Both the position numbers and the translations under genes were made by a program. 64,000 bases of DNA from Stratiolaelaps scimitus (taxonomy: Eukaryota; Arthropoda; Arachnida; Mesostigmata; Laelapidae): NCBI GenBank assembly GCA_019614645.1, contig JABWDB010000070.1, positions 434,001 through 498,000 on the forward strand, read 5' to 3'. Position 1 is the stretch's first letter. Every line of letters begins with the position of its first letter. Of this stretch, positions 1 through 11,600 are shown piece by piece. Below the pieces are notes generated by a model. It was given only the letters and a program-made list of their open reading frames with translations. It was not told where the DNA came from and searched no databases.

Positions 1-33
1 CGCTGTTGCTATTAGGTGGTTTCTTTTTCACAG

Positions 34-89
34 GTAAAGTAATGTTCAAGTGTTACGTTGGCTTCATCTACCTCCAACGACATGCGTAA
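34..89 (+). CDS. possible short terminal exon at window edge
   Basis: A pyrimidine-rich stretch ending in CAG at 31-33 looks like a 3' splice site. It is followed by 17 open codons and a TAA at 87-89; the translation includes VMFKCYVGFIYLQRHA. If real, this is the last exon of a plus-strand gene lying mostly left of the window. The length is too short to judge and chance is quite possible. No family was recognised. Confidence 0.15.
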
Positions 90-1435
90 GCTACGTCTAC
101 GCGTAAGGAGGAAATATCGAAATAATAATAGGAGACTATATTGGCATCGAACTTCAAGAAGTTCGGCGTCTCCCTGGCGTATAGTTGCTTATCTTAGCCG
201 TCGTTATCATTTATTATCGTCCTGTACAGCGCTCACCAGCTGTATATGATATATATATATATATAGATATTTGTCTCCTTAACCGCATGATCGTCACGAA
301 CGAATATTAAGCCGAGGTAATATAGATAAACGAAGCCCTTTGTTGTCCGGTAACGAACAAACCTGTCTGCTCGTTGTTTGTGGAAATAATTTTGAAATGA
401 TTCTCAAAACAATTTAGATGCCAAACTTGCAGAAACAAGCTTGTCTATGTCACTAACCGGCCCAGAAACAGCACGAACGATTACTGATTTTTTGCTGACA
501 AAGGTCATCAAGATTATCTAGAAAAAACGTCAGCCTTCGGAGCACGCTTCCCATAGAAAGTCAAGGCCGCTGTCGCACGCCCGCGTATTTTCGGTGCAAA
601 CAGTACGTTCAGGCGTAACTTTTGTTTAGGAAGAGCTGAAAGCTTTCAGCACAAACAGCTCCGAATTAGAAATTTTGCCTATAAATAAGTATTTCATATT
701 ACAGGCGTATTTCATGATGCAGAGAGCTAGTTCGCATATCTTGTTTTGGACGCTCAAATACACACTTAAGTGGCAAACAGTCTCGTTCAACAGCCTCCGT
801 GGTTTTTGGACAGCAAGTGAGTACCTGGTAGCCATCAGTTTAATGACAAGCAGCTCTCGTCGACAAGGTAGCAAGGATTCGTGTCCTTGCGATTGTGAAA
901 TATTTGCATTCTGCCGGCGTTATTACCTCAAGCAGCACTTTTCAGTGGGTGCTTCAGGCGAAATAGCTGTGAACGTTGAACTGCATCTTGAGCCATCGCC
1001 GTAGTGAATCTATCCCGCTTCTCTGGTCGAGTCCTCTCGACATCTGCATGCAAGTGACGTCCATGAGAAACGCGTCAGATCCTGCATAATATCTTCAAAG
1101 AATGATATTACCAGAGAGGAAATTTGTCATCTCCACTAGACAAATACATACTCACATACTCACATGAAGAGTTATTCTATTTACGAACCTATGCGATGTA
1201 TGTAGCGTGCTACGGCAGTTTAATTTGAATTGTACGAATAGCACCTACCGCACTGCCCTGTTTCTGGAATAGTCGCAGAAAATTGCAACACACTTGCTGA
1301 TCTAAAAATACCTGCATGTATAGATACTTTGGCTAACAATATGGTAAGCATATTATGCAATTGGGTTGTTGATTGCTACCTCTGGGCCACATCAGATTGA
1401 ATGTTTCCTCCACTGCTTTCAATATAGCTAACTTC
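90..1435. other. no recognisable gene
   Basis: Moderately AT-rich DNA with a short (TA)n tract near 250-265. Open frames of up to about 109 codons exist on both strands, but none resembles a family I know or has convincing splice context. Confidence 0.5.
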
Positions 1436-2075
1436 GGAAGGGACTATCGGGACTCCCGTGACAATCTTGGCTTGCCAGATATTTCGCCCATCGTTCGCGC
1501 AGTGGATGAATACCTGGTAAACGAAGAAGGTGCTCATAGAAACCATTCATAGGCGCATTGATAGGCTTCGATAGGCGATTCCAAAAGAATTGCGAGAAAT
1601 CCAGTCGTGACGGAATTTCCCATCCAAGGTCTTTGGGAACTTCCCGGGTAGCCAATGCCAGGAGGCGGCTGGCGTTACATGAGGCAAAATCATTTGCGCG
1701 ATTCTTTGCCTGTGCAGGGTTATTTCGGTCAATTTTTTGCTCCTTTTGATGAGTTGGATTGAGCAGCGGTCTATCTTCAACGTTTCAACGCGTTCAAGCT
1801 TCAAGCAGTGCACCCCATCAGAGTCTACCAAATACACGAGATCACCTCCTGGCCATGAATGTGGCGGGTTGTCCAGGCTTAACCATACTTTCTTGCGCGA
1901 AGGATTGTCATAAGAGATCCATTTTTCATTTCCGGCAACCGGTTTGAGCAGAAATAACTGCTAATTCCGTCAGGCAAGCTATGGCACCGTGCATGGTCAA
2001 GCGGTTGCCAATGACACTTTCAATGGGTTCATGTGGGACGCCCGTTCCTTCCTTTACTGTATCGTGACTGCCCCA
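1436..2075 (-). mobile_element. decayed mariner transposase relic without visible terminal repeats
   Basis: Read on the minus strand, this stretch gives a broken mariner-family (Tc1/mariner, DDE) transposase. The order is a VPHE motif near 2,030, GNEKWISYDNPSRKKVW near 1,925-1,875, then a segment matching the mariner core (DGV, ETLKIDR, IQLIKR), and in another frame KDLGWE and RERWAKYLAS of the mariner C-terminus. The first catalytic Asp of the TGDEKW motif is Asn here, and several frame changes are needed, so it is non-functional. I see no inverted terminal repeats in the flanks. The family is inferred from motif order and not from alignment. It looks closer to the cecropia/mellifera type (WxxYDNxxRK) than to the element at 4.3-5.6 kb. 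Confidence 0.7.
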
Positions 2076-3157
2076 GGCGATTCACGTCACTCATGTGGCT
2101 AAGTCCTCACAAGACCGAGAGGTCTTGAGATGAGCGGTCCGAATGGTCATCCAGTCGAGTGAGCTGCTTGTCGGCTTCCGGTTATTATGGCCATCCTGAG
2201 CCTAGTTTATGAATCAAATGGAAATCTTCAGCTTTTTTTAGTTCTGAAACAAGTTTTAGTAAACTCTACCAGAACCAGCGAGTACTCCTTCAATCCGACA
2301 TACAATCATGGTAATCTCAGCAGAATTTGTTTCCAGAGCAGAGGTGATGAAAAGCCTGCATTATTTTACTCAGCATATTCGCTCGGCTTTCATTTAGAGT
2401 TGAAAAGCACCCAGCCCTGTTCTCATATCAGACATTGACACCTGTCTGAGACCACGGTAGGTCACGTATCTGGGTACCTGGGATCGTGCATAATCCAAAA
2501 GTCGAAGAAGAACAATCCACTTTCTTCTCAACCTAGTATATATGCTCCACATGCGTGCCGATCTGCGATATGCTCGAGTTTCGAGAACTAGACGCATGGC
2601 TTAATCAATGAGCTGATTACTCTAAAAGTAATCAGTATCCGTATTGTTAATATGCATACTCGCATATATATTCATATGAATTAATAACACTGCAATCATT
2701 ATATAAAAACGAGTAGGCAAGTGTTAATTCATCGAATATTATTTCTGAAATACTTTCATTCGAGTCTTCTTTGGGTGACTGCGCTCCTTTAGTAGTGCTT
2801 AGTACACAAAGAGAGTGTTCCACATATTTACACCTGGGCTACAGCAAATGGCGATGTCTAAATATCTGCTGAACTTGATGGATGACACAGCAAAACTCGC
2901 CCACTCAGACGCGGGCTCCGAAAGGGATTCCGTCGGACCGAGTGAGCCAAATCGAATGGGAACTTGAGAGAACGAATTGAGAATAGAGAGAGAGAAAAGC
3001 CTGAACAATTGACTTTACCGAGAACGCTGCCGTGGTGCATTCTTATGCGTCTGCCCTCGGTAATCCAAGGAGACGGACGTAGGTGCATACACAGGTTCGA
3101 TGGCCACCATTGCAAATTTGCAATTAACGGGGTCCGTCGTGTGAAGCAATGCTGAGA
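2076..3157. other. no recognisable gene
   Basis: Nothing recognised. Short open frames on both strands look like chance; the 2,640-2,760 part is AT-rich. Confidence 0.45.
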
Positions 3158-3226
3158 GCAGTTGTACCGTTGACATTGTCGAATGATTAAGGCTATGGGT
3201 TAGCCCGGAAAATTTACTATTACTTA
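3158..3226 (+). repeat. dispersed repeat, copy 1 (diverged)
   Basis: It shares GTACCGTTGAC at its left end and TTAGCCCGGAAAATTTACT at its right end with copies near 13,768 and 61,422. The middle is diverged. It belongs to the four-copy family described in the findings. The class is unknown. Confidence 0.5.
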
Positions 3227-4320
3227 AAGGGGTATTCGTATAATCGTAAACCAAATTCGTTGAACACGAGGCACTCTGCTTATTAGAACCTCGAGCCAAT
3301 ATGACATAATTTGCTGTTCGTATGCTACAACAAACAATACAAGTTTCTTATTCATAATTATCCTCAAATTGCAGGGCAGCTAGTCTCGATTTCTAACTAC
3401 GAAATTTCATAGGCATATTCTGGATATCCGTACATTGTATTGATCAGGAATAATCAATCAATGATTGAGATATAAATGATATAGCCCTTGGTACAATAGT
3501 GATGCACACGCATCTATTGATCTGGATCGAGTTGGCCTTAAGAAGACGGGCATAGCAGTAGCTAACCGCCATTGGTTTCGTGTTGGCCATGTCCCTTCGT
3601 TCCTTCGGCCGTCGGCTCGTTCACTGCTCGGCAATAGAAAGCCGACCGAGAGGGGAGAGTCCCACCGCCATCGGCACTAGCGCCTCAGTCGAAGGCCGGA
3701 GGCCGGAGCCTGCCACTGGGAGGAGCAGTTTATCTTAATTTAAAAACCATCAGGTAATAATGAGGGAGGATGTGTCTCGATTGATATTAAGGACTCCACT
3801 CGAAGCTGACGTCGTCTCCCCTTCCTTCCGCCACCCGAAAGCCAAGTCCTTCCAGCCCAAGTGTCTCTAACCCACACTTTCATCCAATGGCGGCGGGTTA
3901 AGCTTACAAAACGGGCCTACCATGTACAGTGTAGAAGAGGGTGAGCCGAAACTCGAGAGCACTAATACTGGATCTGCGCACAAACTTGGACTTCTACCGA
4001 GCACTTGCCGAGCGAGGCAATGTCCAGAGGGATAGAACGTGCGCCAGGACGACTTGCCTCAAGAATCTTTGGACAAAAGCAATGGAATTATGTTACGGTC
4101 ATTGTCCTGCTCTCTTATGTATCGCTGAACTCATGTGCGTTCAGCTTTTCGACAGACTTTCGTGGCGACTGTGGTGATCCCTATCAAATTGCACCAACGA
4201 CGGGGAATCAAAACAGAAGCATGAGTGCAGCTACTAATGATTTTCACGCTCGAGCAGGCAACGTAGACAATGTAGAGTACATTTGCGACCCCAATACCAC
4301 ATTTTTAACGATATCTATCA
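3227..4320. other. no recognisable gene
   Basis: Includes a GC-richer patch at about 3,540-3,720 and some open frames, but no recognised protein or RNA. Confidence 0.4.
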
Positions 4321-4349
4321 GGTTGACCCAAAAATAATGCGACATACTA

Positions 4350-4396
4350 AGTTTAGCCGATATTGAAATTTGATGTGTCTCAATATCGGCTAAACT
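4350..4396. repeat. 17-bp perfect hairpin next to the mariner terminal repeat
   Basis: The arms are AGTTTAGCCGATATTGA at 4,350-4,366 and its exact complement at 4,380-4,396, with a 13-nt spacer. It begins 10 bp inside the left terminal repeat of mariner A and has no partner at the other end. Confidence 0.9.
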
Positions 4397-4494
4397 AAGT
4401 AAGTTAAAACAAAGATTTTTTAGTATGAGCTAGAGGTATGCACCTCTTTTATTTATACACTGGCCCCAGAGTTCTGGAAGCTTTCTAACGGGCT

Positions 4495-5461
4495 AGGTAT
4501 GCACTATTTCTATTACATTTATAACTTCGTTATTTAAGGACTCTCGGAATAAATCAATGTTTGCATACCTCTGGCCACCTATAGCCCTCTTTAATTGATG
4601 GAAGCAACCATAGTCTCACGGGCTTCAATCGGGAGAATAGGGGGGCGATGCCATTGCTCAATCTTGTTGGCCTTTAAGCCAGGACGTAATTTCATTGCTA
4701 CGATGGGCCCTAGCATTGTCATCAAGCAGCCACACACGGTGCTTCCTATCGCCATGCCAATAATTCATGAGTCCCTTCAAGAACTCGAGATATCGAGCCG
4801 AGTCCGTTTTTTCTTTTGGGCCCAAAATCTCGTAGTAGCAAATTCCATTGAAATCCATGTCAAGTGCTACCATTACTTTAGGCTCGAGTCTATTTGGTAC
4901 TGCCACCGCCATTGCCTGTTCACCTGGTCGTAGCCACTGTTTCACTTGATCCTTTTCCAGTGCCCTATCCAAGCTGACCCATTTCTTGTCCACGGCAACG
5001 GTATGCTCTAGACGACTCTTTTGCTGCCTATATATCTTCAAATTGTCTAGCGAACACACGTATTTTCAGTTGGCCAGGACCGAGTTCATGAGGGACCCAT
5101 TTTGCACTTTTTTCCGCATCCTCAGATTATTTTTAATAATTCGACGATATGTTTACAAGGCACGCCCATTTTAGCCGACAAAGTCTTCAGTGACCAAGTT
5201 CTAGTTTCCTCTAAAGCGTTTTCGATCATTTGGACCAGATTCGGGAAGGGATGGGCGCCCTCGATGCTCATTAATGTCCCCGTCGCCTTGCCTAAACTGC
5301 GCACACCACTGGTAGACCTGTCGTCGATTTAGGGCATTATGGTCGTGCACGCTAACCAACCTTCGATGGATTTCAGCTAGACATTTTTTCTTTTGAAACA
5401 TAAACCTGACACTTTTCTTTTGAAAATGCAAGTCTGAGGGACCTGCTCCGGCGGTTGTCAT
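4495..5461 (-). pseudogene. mariner DD34D transposase, broken
   Basis: The minus strand encodes, in order, the N-terminal helix-turn-helix part (5,461-5,201: VRFMFQ to YQWCAQFRQGDGDINEHRGRP), a second HTH (5,304-5,122: LVQMIEN to LSAKMGVP), and the catalytic domain (5,059-4,658: VDKKWVSLD, CYYEILGP, then LLDDNARAHRS). A single-base shift near 4,654 leads to WHRPP. In the next frame PYSPD is followed by DYGCFHQLKRAIGGQ, the third catalytic Asp region. The spacing fits DD34D if one extra base is ignored. Two TGA stops lie just before the last Asp. Frame changes at about 5,200, 5,060 and 4,654 make it a dead copy. The Glu of the usual D-E-K-W is Lys here. Confidence 0.88.
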
Positions 5462-5831
5462 TTCGAAAGACCAATGAAAGCCGAATGCTAGCGTTTTCTT
5501 GCGTCGCGCCCCCTTCTTGCTAATTGTTCTGTCTCACTACCCGCCAAATTGAAATTCAAACCGGCCAAGAATAAGAATTCGGAGGAAGACGATAGACATC
5601 TCATTATTTTTGGGTCAACCTAATATTAACCGCGCACATTATTCGTCTGACCTGTTTAATTAGACAACTTAATCCTAAGTTGTCTCGTCCAGTGATATTT
5701 TTAGATATTTGCGCAAAAATCATAAGTAAGCTAACAACAAAGCTTGTAAGTAAGCTTGACTGTAATTTGATGAAATTGTTTATTAATTGTGTATCAGTAG
5801 TAGATGTGATCGCGGCTGATATGCGGCATAC

Positions 5832-6035
5832 CTCGATTTCTACACACAGCCAATCAACACCGTCGAACTCTTGATTGACGCCGCTGAGGCGTTTCAACCC
5901 ACTATGATTCTCACACACCGATTTATCGTCTATCGGTGTTGTCCAATGGCCCCAACATCGGCAAAAACAATTCCGCTGTCCATAGAATCCCTTCTCGACT
6001 CTCCCCAGCACAGCATGCCCCAGAGTTGATTTCAA
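5832..6035 (-). CDS. candidate exon, unrecognised protein
   Basis: An open minus-strand frame of 68 codons reads MKSTLGHAVLGRVEKGF and later SGVNQEFDGVDWLCVEIE. It ends exactly at a possible donor, GAG followed by GTATGC (5,831-5,826), in phase 0. The frame stays open past the donor to 5,604. Codon content looks protein-like, but I recognise no family and found no partner exon. Mariner A starts about 210 bp further along the minus strand, so a retained-intron or chance reading is also possible. Confidence 0.25.
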
Positions 6036-6059
6036 TCACGTTCTTCTTCCCTTTAATCA

Positions 6060-7900
6060 CCGGTCAGCAGGAAACAAGGACACGACTGCAGCCGTCAACT
6101 CAGGCCCGCAAGTCGAAATGCAGCAGTTGCTAACTGTACCAAAGCAACGTATACTAAACAGCGTGACGTGAGACGACTTCCCCTTTTCGAAAGCAGGACG
6201 ACGGATCCGAGCTTCGCTTTCGCTTCTATCAACACTTCTCCGCCTTTGTCTCTCTCTCTCTCGCTCGCGCGCGTTCTCTCGTTGCTGTTGTTGTTGTAGG
6301 GCGACTCCCGGCACTAACTGAAGAGGGCCAGTGCCACTTGGGCAGAGCAACCTCGAGGCCCCCCATGCCGCTCCCACGTAAGCTCTCAAAGAGGAGAACC
6401 GGTGGCTCTTCTCCGTCCTGTCCGCCGCCGGCTCTGTGTTTTGGCAGCGGTGCACTCGGTGTCGGTTGCTGTCAGCGACACCCGCTTGCTGTTTGAGTCC
6501 GCCACCGCCGCGGCTGCTGTTGCTGCTGCCGGCGCATGGTTTGCTATGGACCTCAAGCCCTGTTTGCTCCACACCCCCCGCCTGCCTTTTGCCTCTCTCC
6601 ATCTGTCGTGCCTGGCGACACGATCCCACTTTGAAAATTGTTCGGAGCAACCTGGCAGAATCACTGGGGCAGTTGTTCAAGCGGCTAGCTAAGCGAGACG
6701 AGGCTGGGCGGATAGCCAGGACCAGTATCACTGAAGATTGTGGCACTAACCGCTGTTACCGCCGCCGCCACCGCCATCGCCGCTACTTCGTCGCCGTTCT
6801 CCAGACGAAAAGGGGCGTCCGCATTAACTACGAAGTTGGACTTGAACTTTGTGAGCGGGCGGGAAGCCGAGAACCAAAACTGTGGAGAAAAGCAGTGAGT
6901 GTTGTGTGTGTGTGTGTGAGAGAGACGAGAGAGAGAGAGAGAGCGGGCGGTAGGGGACCAGAGAGACAAGGAGTAACGACTGGCGACAGGCACGAGCAAG
7001 CTGAGATAGCTGCGCGAATGAAAGCGATGTTGTCGTAAGCAGCTCTCGCTGTCGGCTTCTCTCTTCTACTATCTCTGTGCGAGATTTCCCTCGTTACCTC
7101 CTCCAGCATTAGCCCTTCTCCGCATACCCCTTACCCTTGTCTGTCTCTCTCTGTCCTCGCAGAACAACGCTTTGCCAGTCACTACCCATGCTTCTTCTTT
7201 GCCCATTTTCCACTCGTCCACCGGCCCATGCCGCAACCCCTTCGCTCCCTTCGTAGTTGCCCACCATCCCATGGCGTCCCCGTGCCAGAGCTCGCGATCC
7301 TCATACCCCTTACTTTATTTCCCGGCGAGTCGTCGACCCGACTCGACTCGAGTACGTTGTCAACGGCTGGCCAAACCCAAACTCTTGTCGGCTCACTTAT
7401 TTAGCCGCTCTTTGTATAGAAAAGCGGGTTAGACCGGTTGACGACGGCGGCGGCGGCTAAACATTGCCCAACCAGCGCTCCTCTAGACACAGTCCCGAGC
7501 GCCCGCTTCGCGTTAGCGGCTCGCGTTGCGGTCACTACTACAGCATCAGCAGCAGCAGCGACAACACCAACAACAACTGCCGACAACAACGAGGCGACGA
7601 GTAAATGACTGGCTTGGCCCGCATAAGCGTCATCAAGAACGAGAGGATGACATCCAAGCTTATCGCAAGTGGACGTTGTTTCACTCAGCACGAACGATGT
7701 TTTGTTAGTGAGAACAGACAGATATATCATCGCTGAAAGCTCGACAGAAAACCTAAATTTGAGCGGCGTGTTATTTGTACAATATTGGTCTATATTCCGG
7801 ACGACCGGATAGCATGGGACGGTTAACACTGCAGCATAGCAGGGCAGAGCGGGGCGATCGTTATTATCGGCCGCCGTGCAGTCATACACGTGAATTGTAA
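6060..7900. other. GC-rich low-complexity block, possibly promoter or 5' UTR
   Basis: GC-rich DNA with runs of CTC/GAG and GCN triplets. Long open frames occur on both strands at once (229 codons on minus from 6,746; 200 codons on plus from 6,436), and their translations are dominated by Q, R, E and A runs, which is typical of composition bias. No domain was recognised. Such blocks next to AT-rich DNA can be transcription starts or untranslated exons, but nothing here proves it. Confidence 0.4.
6904..6943 (+). repeat. (TG)n(GA)n microsatellite
   Basis: About eight TG units pass directly into GA units with one interruption. Confidence 0.95.
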
Positions 7901-8203
7901 GGCAAATAAGGTCTACTTATAAGGGCCCGCGAAGCCAAACTTCTGGTATTCTTAAAGTGAATTGAGGATGTTGCCGAGAGATGGGTTTTCGTCCACGACG
8001 CCTCACGAATCTCTGGGGGGGTCGTCACGGTCATTTTTTTTCCTGCGGATATAGAATATATAATATCGAAATACTGATAGAAATAATTTAGTTAAAACCG
8101 TAGTTTTCCAAATCCTTAGTTGGACATCAATGATGACTTGTAAATATCACTAGGCACTCGCCACTGACTTTAAATTGTGTATGAATTTCAATTCCGGATC
8201 CAC
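7901..8203. other. no recognisable feature
   Basis: Spacer before mariner B; no open frame of note. Confidence 0.5.
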
Positions 8204-8205
8204 TA

Positions 8206-9060
8206 GGTTGGTGCATAAGTTTTGGTGGTTTTTATTTTCACAAAAAGGACACACCATCTTCTCACGTTGGACTTCTCATACTTATCTGTTATATATTCGC
8301 TATCATGATCAACGACATTCCCCCATTTCCCAGCCAATTTATCGATGGCTTCCTTCCAAAATAAGTGCAAGCTCCGGTGAATAGTGCGGTTTACCCGATG
8401 CAACTGGGCCATATAGATGTGCTAGTTTACCGTCTAACCGTTTTCCAGCATTTCGTAGTAAATCATGTCGCCCACCCGGGTTTCCGCTTCATATTTGCGG
8501 AAGGCATCAGTTCTCATCACCAGTGACGAATCGATGCAGGAATCGATCACTGTGACCGCGTGTCGCACGGTAACGGGTGAGATGCTGAGTAGCCACGGTA
8601 AGGCGTGCTTTGCCTCCCTGTTTCGTTTGGACAGCACATGAGGTACCCAGCCCCCCAAGTTTTTGGTGTAAATCCTGGTAAGCGACGGTCAGATATTACA
8701 GCCTAGTGACTTGCACCCGTCTTTTCGGCTAATCCTTCGACATGATCTCAAGACGTGCCTCATCAATGTCATATAGTCGACTCGAGTATCCTGAACGTCC
8801 AGAGTGCCACAAATCTCCTTGGCTGCTTTCACTGCCTTTTGGCCGTCGCTAGAAGGATAGAAGTGCAGGTGGCGAAAATGCACCTTTTTGTCCACCTCGA
8901 ACCACCGTGCTTAGGGCCTTCGTGAAGAGGAATATGCTGCCGTTATGTTCCGCTTATAGAGAAAGCGCGAAGCTTTCGAACGAGTGGTGGATCTAGACAA
9001 ACAACAGCAGCGAACTCCGGGAGGGAAGAGATTAAAAACGCGAAAACTTATGCACCAACC
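8206..9060 (-). mobile_element. internally deleted mariner element B with intact TA duplication
   Basis: An 855-bp element bounded by 18-bp perfect inverted repeats, GGTTGGTGCATAAGTTTT at 8,206-8,223 and its complement at 9,043-9,060, and by TA on both sides (8,204-8,205 and 9,061-9,062). The terminal sequence is the GGTTGGTGCA type known from cecropia/mellifera-group mariners. Minus-strand frames retain pieces of transposase: an N-terminal segment at 8,895-8,689 (MDKKVHFRH, AVKAAKEICG), a VPHVLSKRNRE segment at 8,658-8,434, and a C-terminal segment at 8,412-8,203 (DKLAGKWGNVVD). About 450 bp of a standard 1.3-kb mariner, including the catalytic core, is missing. Confidence 0.93.
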
Positions 9061-9062
9061 TA

Positions 9063-10220
9063 CTAGCCGTAAGCTCCCCTAGATTATTGTACACCTCATA
9101 GGTTCCATATCGTGATGCTTCGGGAAAGGAGGCTAGAATAGCGCAATTTCAGGCAAAGAACTACCATACGGCGATGTACACAAAATGTTCGAAAGTGACC
9201 GGAATTCAAAAGGAGAGGGATCTGGATTCTAGTATTGAATGATTCTCCGTTCAGTGATTTTAAGATTGATGACTATGTTGAGGACATTGCAATTGATATT
9301 CATATATAGTCTAACTTTATGCGATTTGTATGTTGCTGTAAGTCCTATACGAGATAGGCAATCGAGAGAAGCGTTCGGATCCAATCAATGTAGAAATTCT
9401 TTGAGAGGGTGCGTGACCTTCTTGTATGCGTGATGTTCCTCTATAATTATCGACAATTTCAATCCCCTTGAATGGATTGGTCGACTGCAGTACGGCGGAC
9501 AGGGACAGCAAACAAGGATACGTTTCGAAACTCTTGTGCTTATAACGTACTTCTCCAAATAATTAATGAGCCCATTCGAGATCCCAACAGATTGTCATTA
9601 GATCTCTAGTGAGCCAAATCTTATCGAAGACATTCGACTAGGCTGGCTCAGACCATACAGCAATTCATGTTACCAGTTGTTGATTCTAATGATGTCACGC
9701 GGAATTGTTGGAATGAGGATTATGAGAATCTTATTGATAAGACTTAGATTAATTTTGGCATGGCCTTCATTTTTCTAGCACGACCAATGTTCCGATGAGG
9801 TTTAGAAACATTTCCACCAGTGCACATTACTTCTTATAGAGTTGTTTAAGCTACTATGTACTAATAATAGGCCCGTCATTAAAGCCAGGCCTAGTACTCG
9901 CCCACAAATTCTCAATTATCGGAGCTCTCGCCTTCAACGACTCCAGCTCGTTCTTTCGATATGCCAATTAGAGAATTAAAAACCATGAGCAAATTGGTGT
10001 TATAAATGAAAGCGCCCTGAAGAACACTGACGGCGCTCCAAATGTGCTGTTAAGTCGACTTGGCCTGATATAGACGAACTTAGTAAGTGGAAATCGCCAC
10101 ATAGCTTATTGAGACAAGGCGGATGGCTATTTGTATGGGAAGAAGCCCTTCGAAAATTGTCACGGACTTTTAAAACAGCAGAAATTGCATATTTCGTTAC
10201 AAATATACAATGCTAAACTA
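9063..10220. other. no recognisable gene
   Basis: Short open frames only; nothing recognised. Confidence 0.45.
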
Positions 10221-10268
10221 AACTTTTTCGGGCTGACTCTCAGCCAACATTTAACGTCCACGGCAAAT
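10221..10268 (-). repeat. dispersed repeat, copy 2
   Basis: The complement reads GCCGTGGACGTTAAATGTTG then GAGTCAGCCCGAAAAAGTT, closely matching copies at 13,768 and 61,422. Just outside, AAATATACAATGCT occurs twice (10,201 and 10,265), bracketing the copy as a direct repeat. Confidence 0.75.
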
Positions 10269-10639
10269 ATACAATGCTGAAGTAAAATTATAAACCCAAC
10301 AGAATGTATTCCGTAAGTTGTTGGGAGCAGCAGATGATCTGAGAGAGATTCAGCCGCCCTAAAAAGCGGTGCAGTTTTTGTCCACCCTTTTAAGCTCGCC
10401 ACAGCAACGGTCTTGGAATCATTGAAAATCGTCAAGCCCGGAATAACACGGACAAAAAAAATAGAGAGTATTCGATTTAGTTATTCATACAGCAGAGGAT
10501 GTTCATGAGAATGAACAGCACCTGAAAACAAGAGTCGCGTTACAGGCGACCCTCACGTGGACACAACCATGCACAAACACCCACACACACTAGTTTGCAT
10601 ATCGTCATACAGTAAACAGTAAAGATCCGATTTTGCTAC

Positions 10640-10678
10640 TATATATATATAGATATATATATATACATATATATATAC
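10640..10678. repeat. interrupted (TA)n tract
   Basis: AT dinucleotides with two short interruptions. Confidence 0.95.
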
Positions 10679-10719
10679 GATAGACATACGTTTATATTAT
10701 ATATATCGAACGATGACTC

Positions 10720-11600
10720 GTTTCTAAATCGTGCGATGCCTTCGTCCAGTGGGCCACATCAGCCACGAGTATGCTGGAGATGTCTCCTCTTCTCTCAATT
10801 TGAGAGTTTTGGCCAAGTGGTCTCCTTCAGTTGGCGGCCGCCGGTCAGCGTCGCGTCTGCACGCTGGCCCGTGACGTGCAGAGGCGTACACAGCCGCCGG
10901 CCAGCGGTGCCCCTTCGATGTAGAGGGAGAGACACAGGCTGGCCTAGTCCTCAACCCCCCTTCAATCCTTCCCATGGGCTCGCCTTGCGAGGACCCGCTA
11001 GTAGCTCCCACTTTCCCAGGGCCCCCACTTCCCTGCTCTAGTCTTTACCCCTCGACCGTCTCACTCTTCCCTCGCTTCTCGTACAAATAAACTTTTGAGT
11101 CCCCGCCCCTGTTACTGTCGGGTGCCTTCCCGCCGCTCCTTCGAGCTCTCTCTCTCTGCCGCTCACTGCCTCTCAACGGGCGCTTCTGTCTGTGTCGCGC
11201 GCACGGAATTTCAATGCGAGCTCAACATCCGCCTGTGCGTCAGAGCGTCGGTCCGGCCGTCTGTCGAGGCCTGGCCTGGCCACACATCAACTCCAGGACA
11301 CCAAAGCAGAATCCCTACCCAAAGTCCTCCAGAAACCCCACCCTCGTCCGCCACTACACCCGGCCCCTATCCACTGCCCCTTCGCGCGCAGCCATACGCA
11401 CATCCATACATACGAACTATATATATATATATATATATACGCGTAGTTGTACTCGACTTTGCCAACAACTACCACAACTACGGCAAAGCGTTGGCATCGC
11501 GATCGGTCGCTGGCGCGCTCTCCGCTTGTCTTACCAATCCCTTTCACCAATCGGCCTCCAAACTCTTCAACCCTTCCTACGTTAACATTTAAAAGGTATA
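10720..11600. other. GC-rich block of unknown role
   Basis: GC-rich and pyrimidine-rich on the plus strand, with overlapping open frames of 84-165 codons in several frames at once and a (TA)n tract at about 11,417-11,439. No domain is recognisable; possibly an untranslated or promoter region. Confidence 0.35.

Larger units (their letters stand above)
4321..5620 (-). mobile_element. near-full-length inactive mariner element A
   Basis: A 1,300-bp Tc1/mariner element bounded by perfect 19-bp inverted terminal repeats, GGTTGACCCAAAAATAATG at 4,321-4,339 and its complement at 5,602-5,620. The right flank is TA; the left flank is CA, so the usual TA duplication has decayed on one side. Length and layout match full-size mariners (about 1.3 kb). 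The transposase runs on the minus strand and is broken by frameshifts and stops. It differs in terminal repeats and transposase from the element at 8.2 kb and the relic at 1.4 kb, so at least two mariner lineages invaded this genome. Confidence 0.93.

Noticed and set aside
6057..6746. Longest open frame in the window (229 codons, minus strand) as a gene
   Set aside because: Its product is dominated by Q, R and E runs from CT/GA and CTG-type repeats, the opposite strand is open as well, and there is no domain or splice support.
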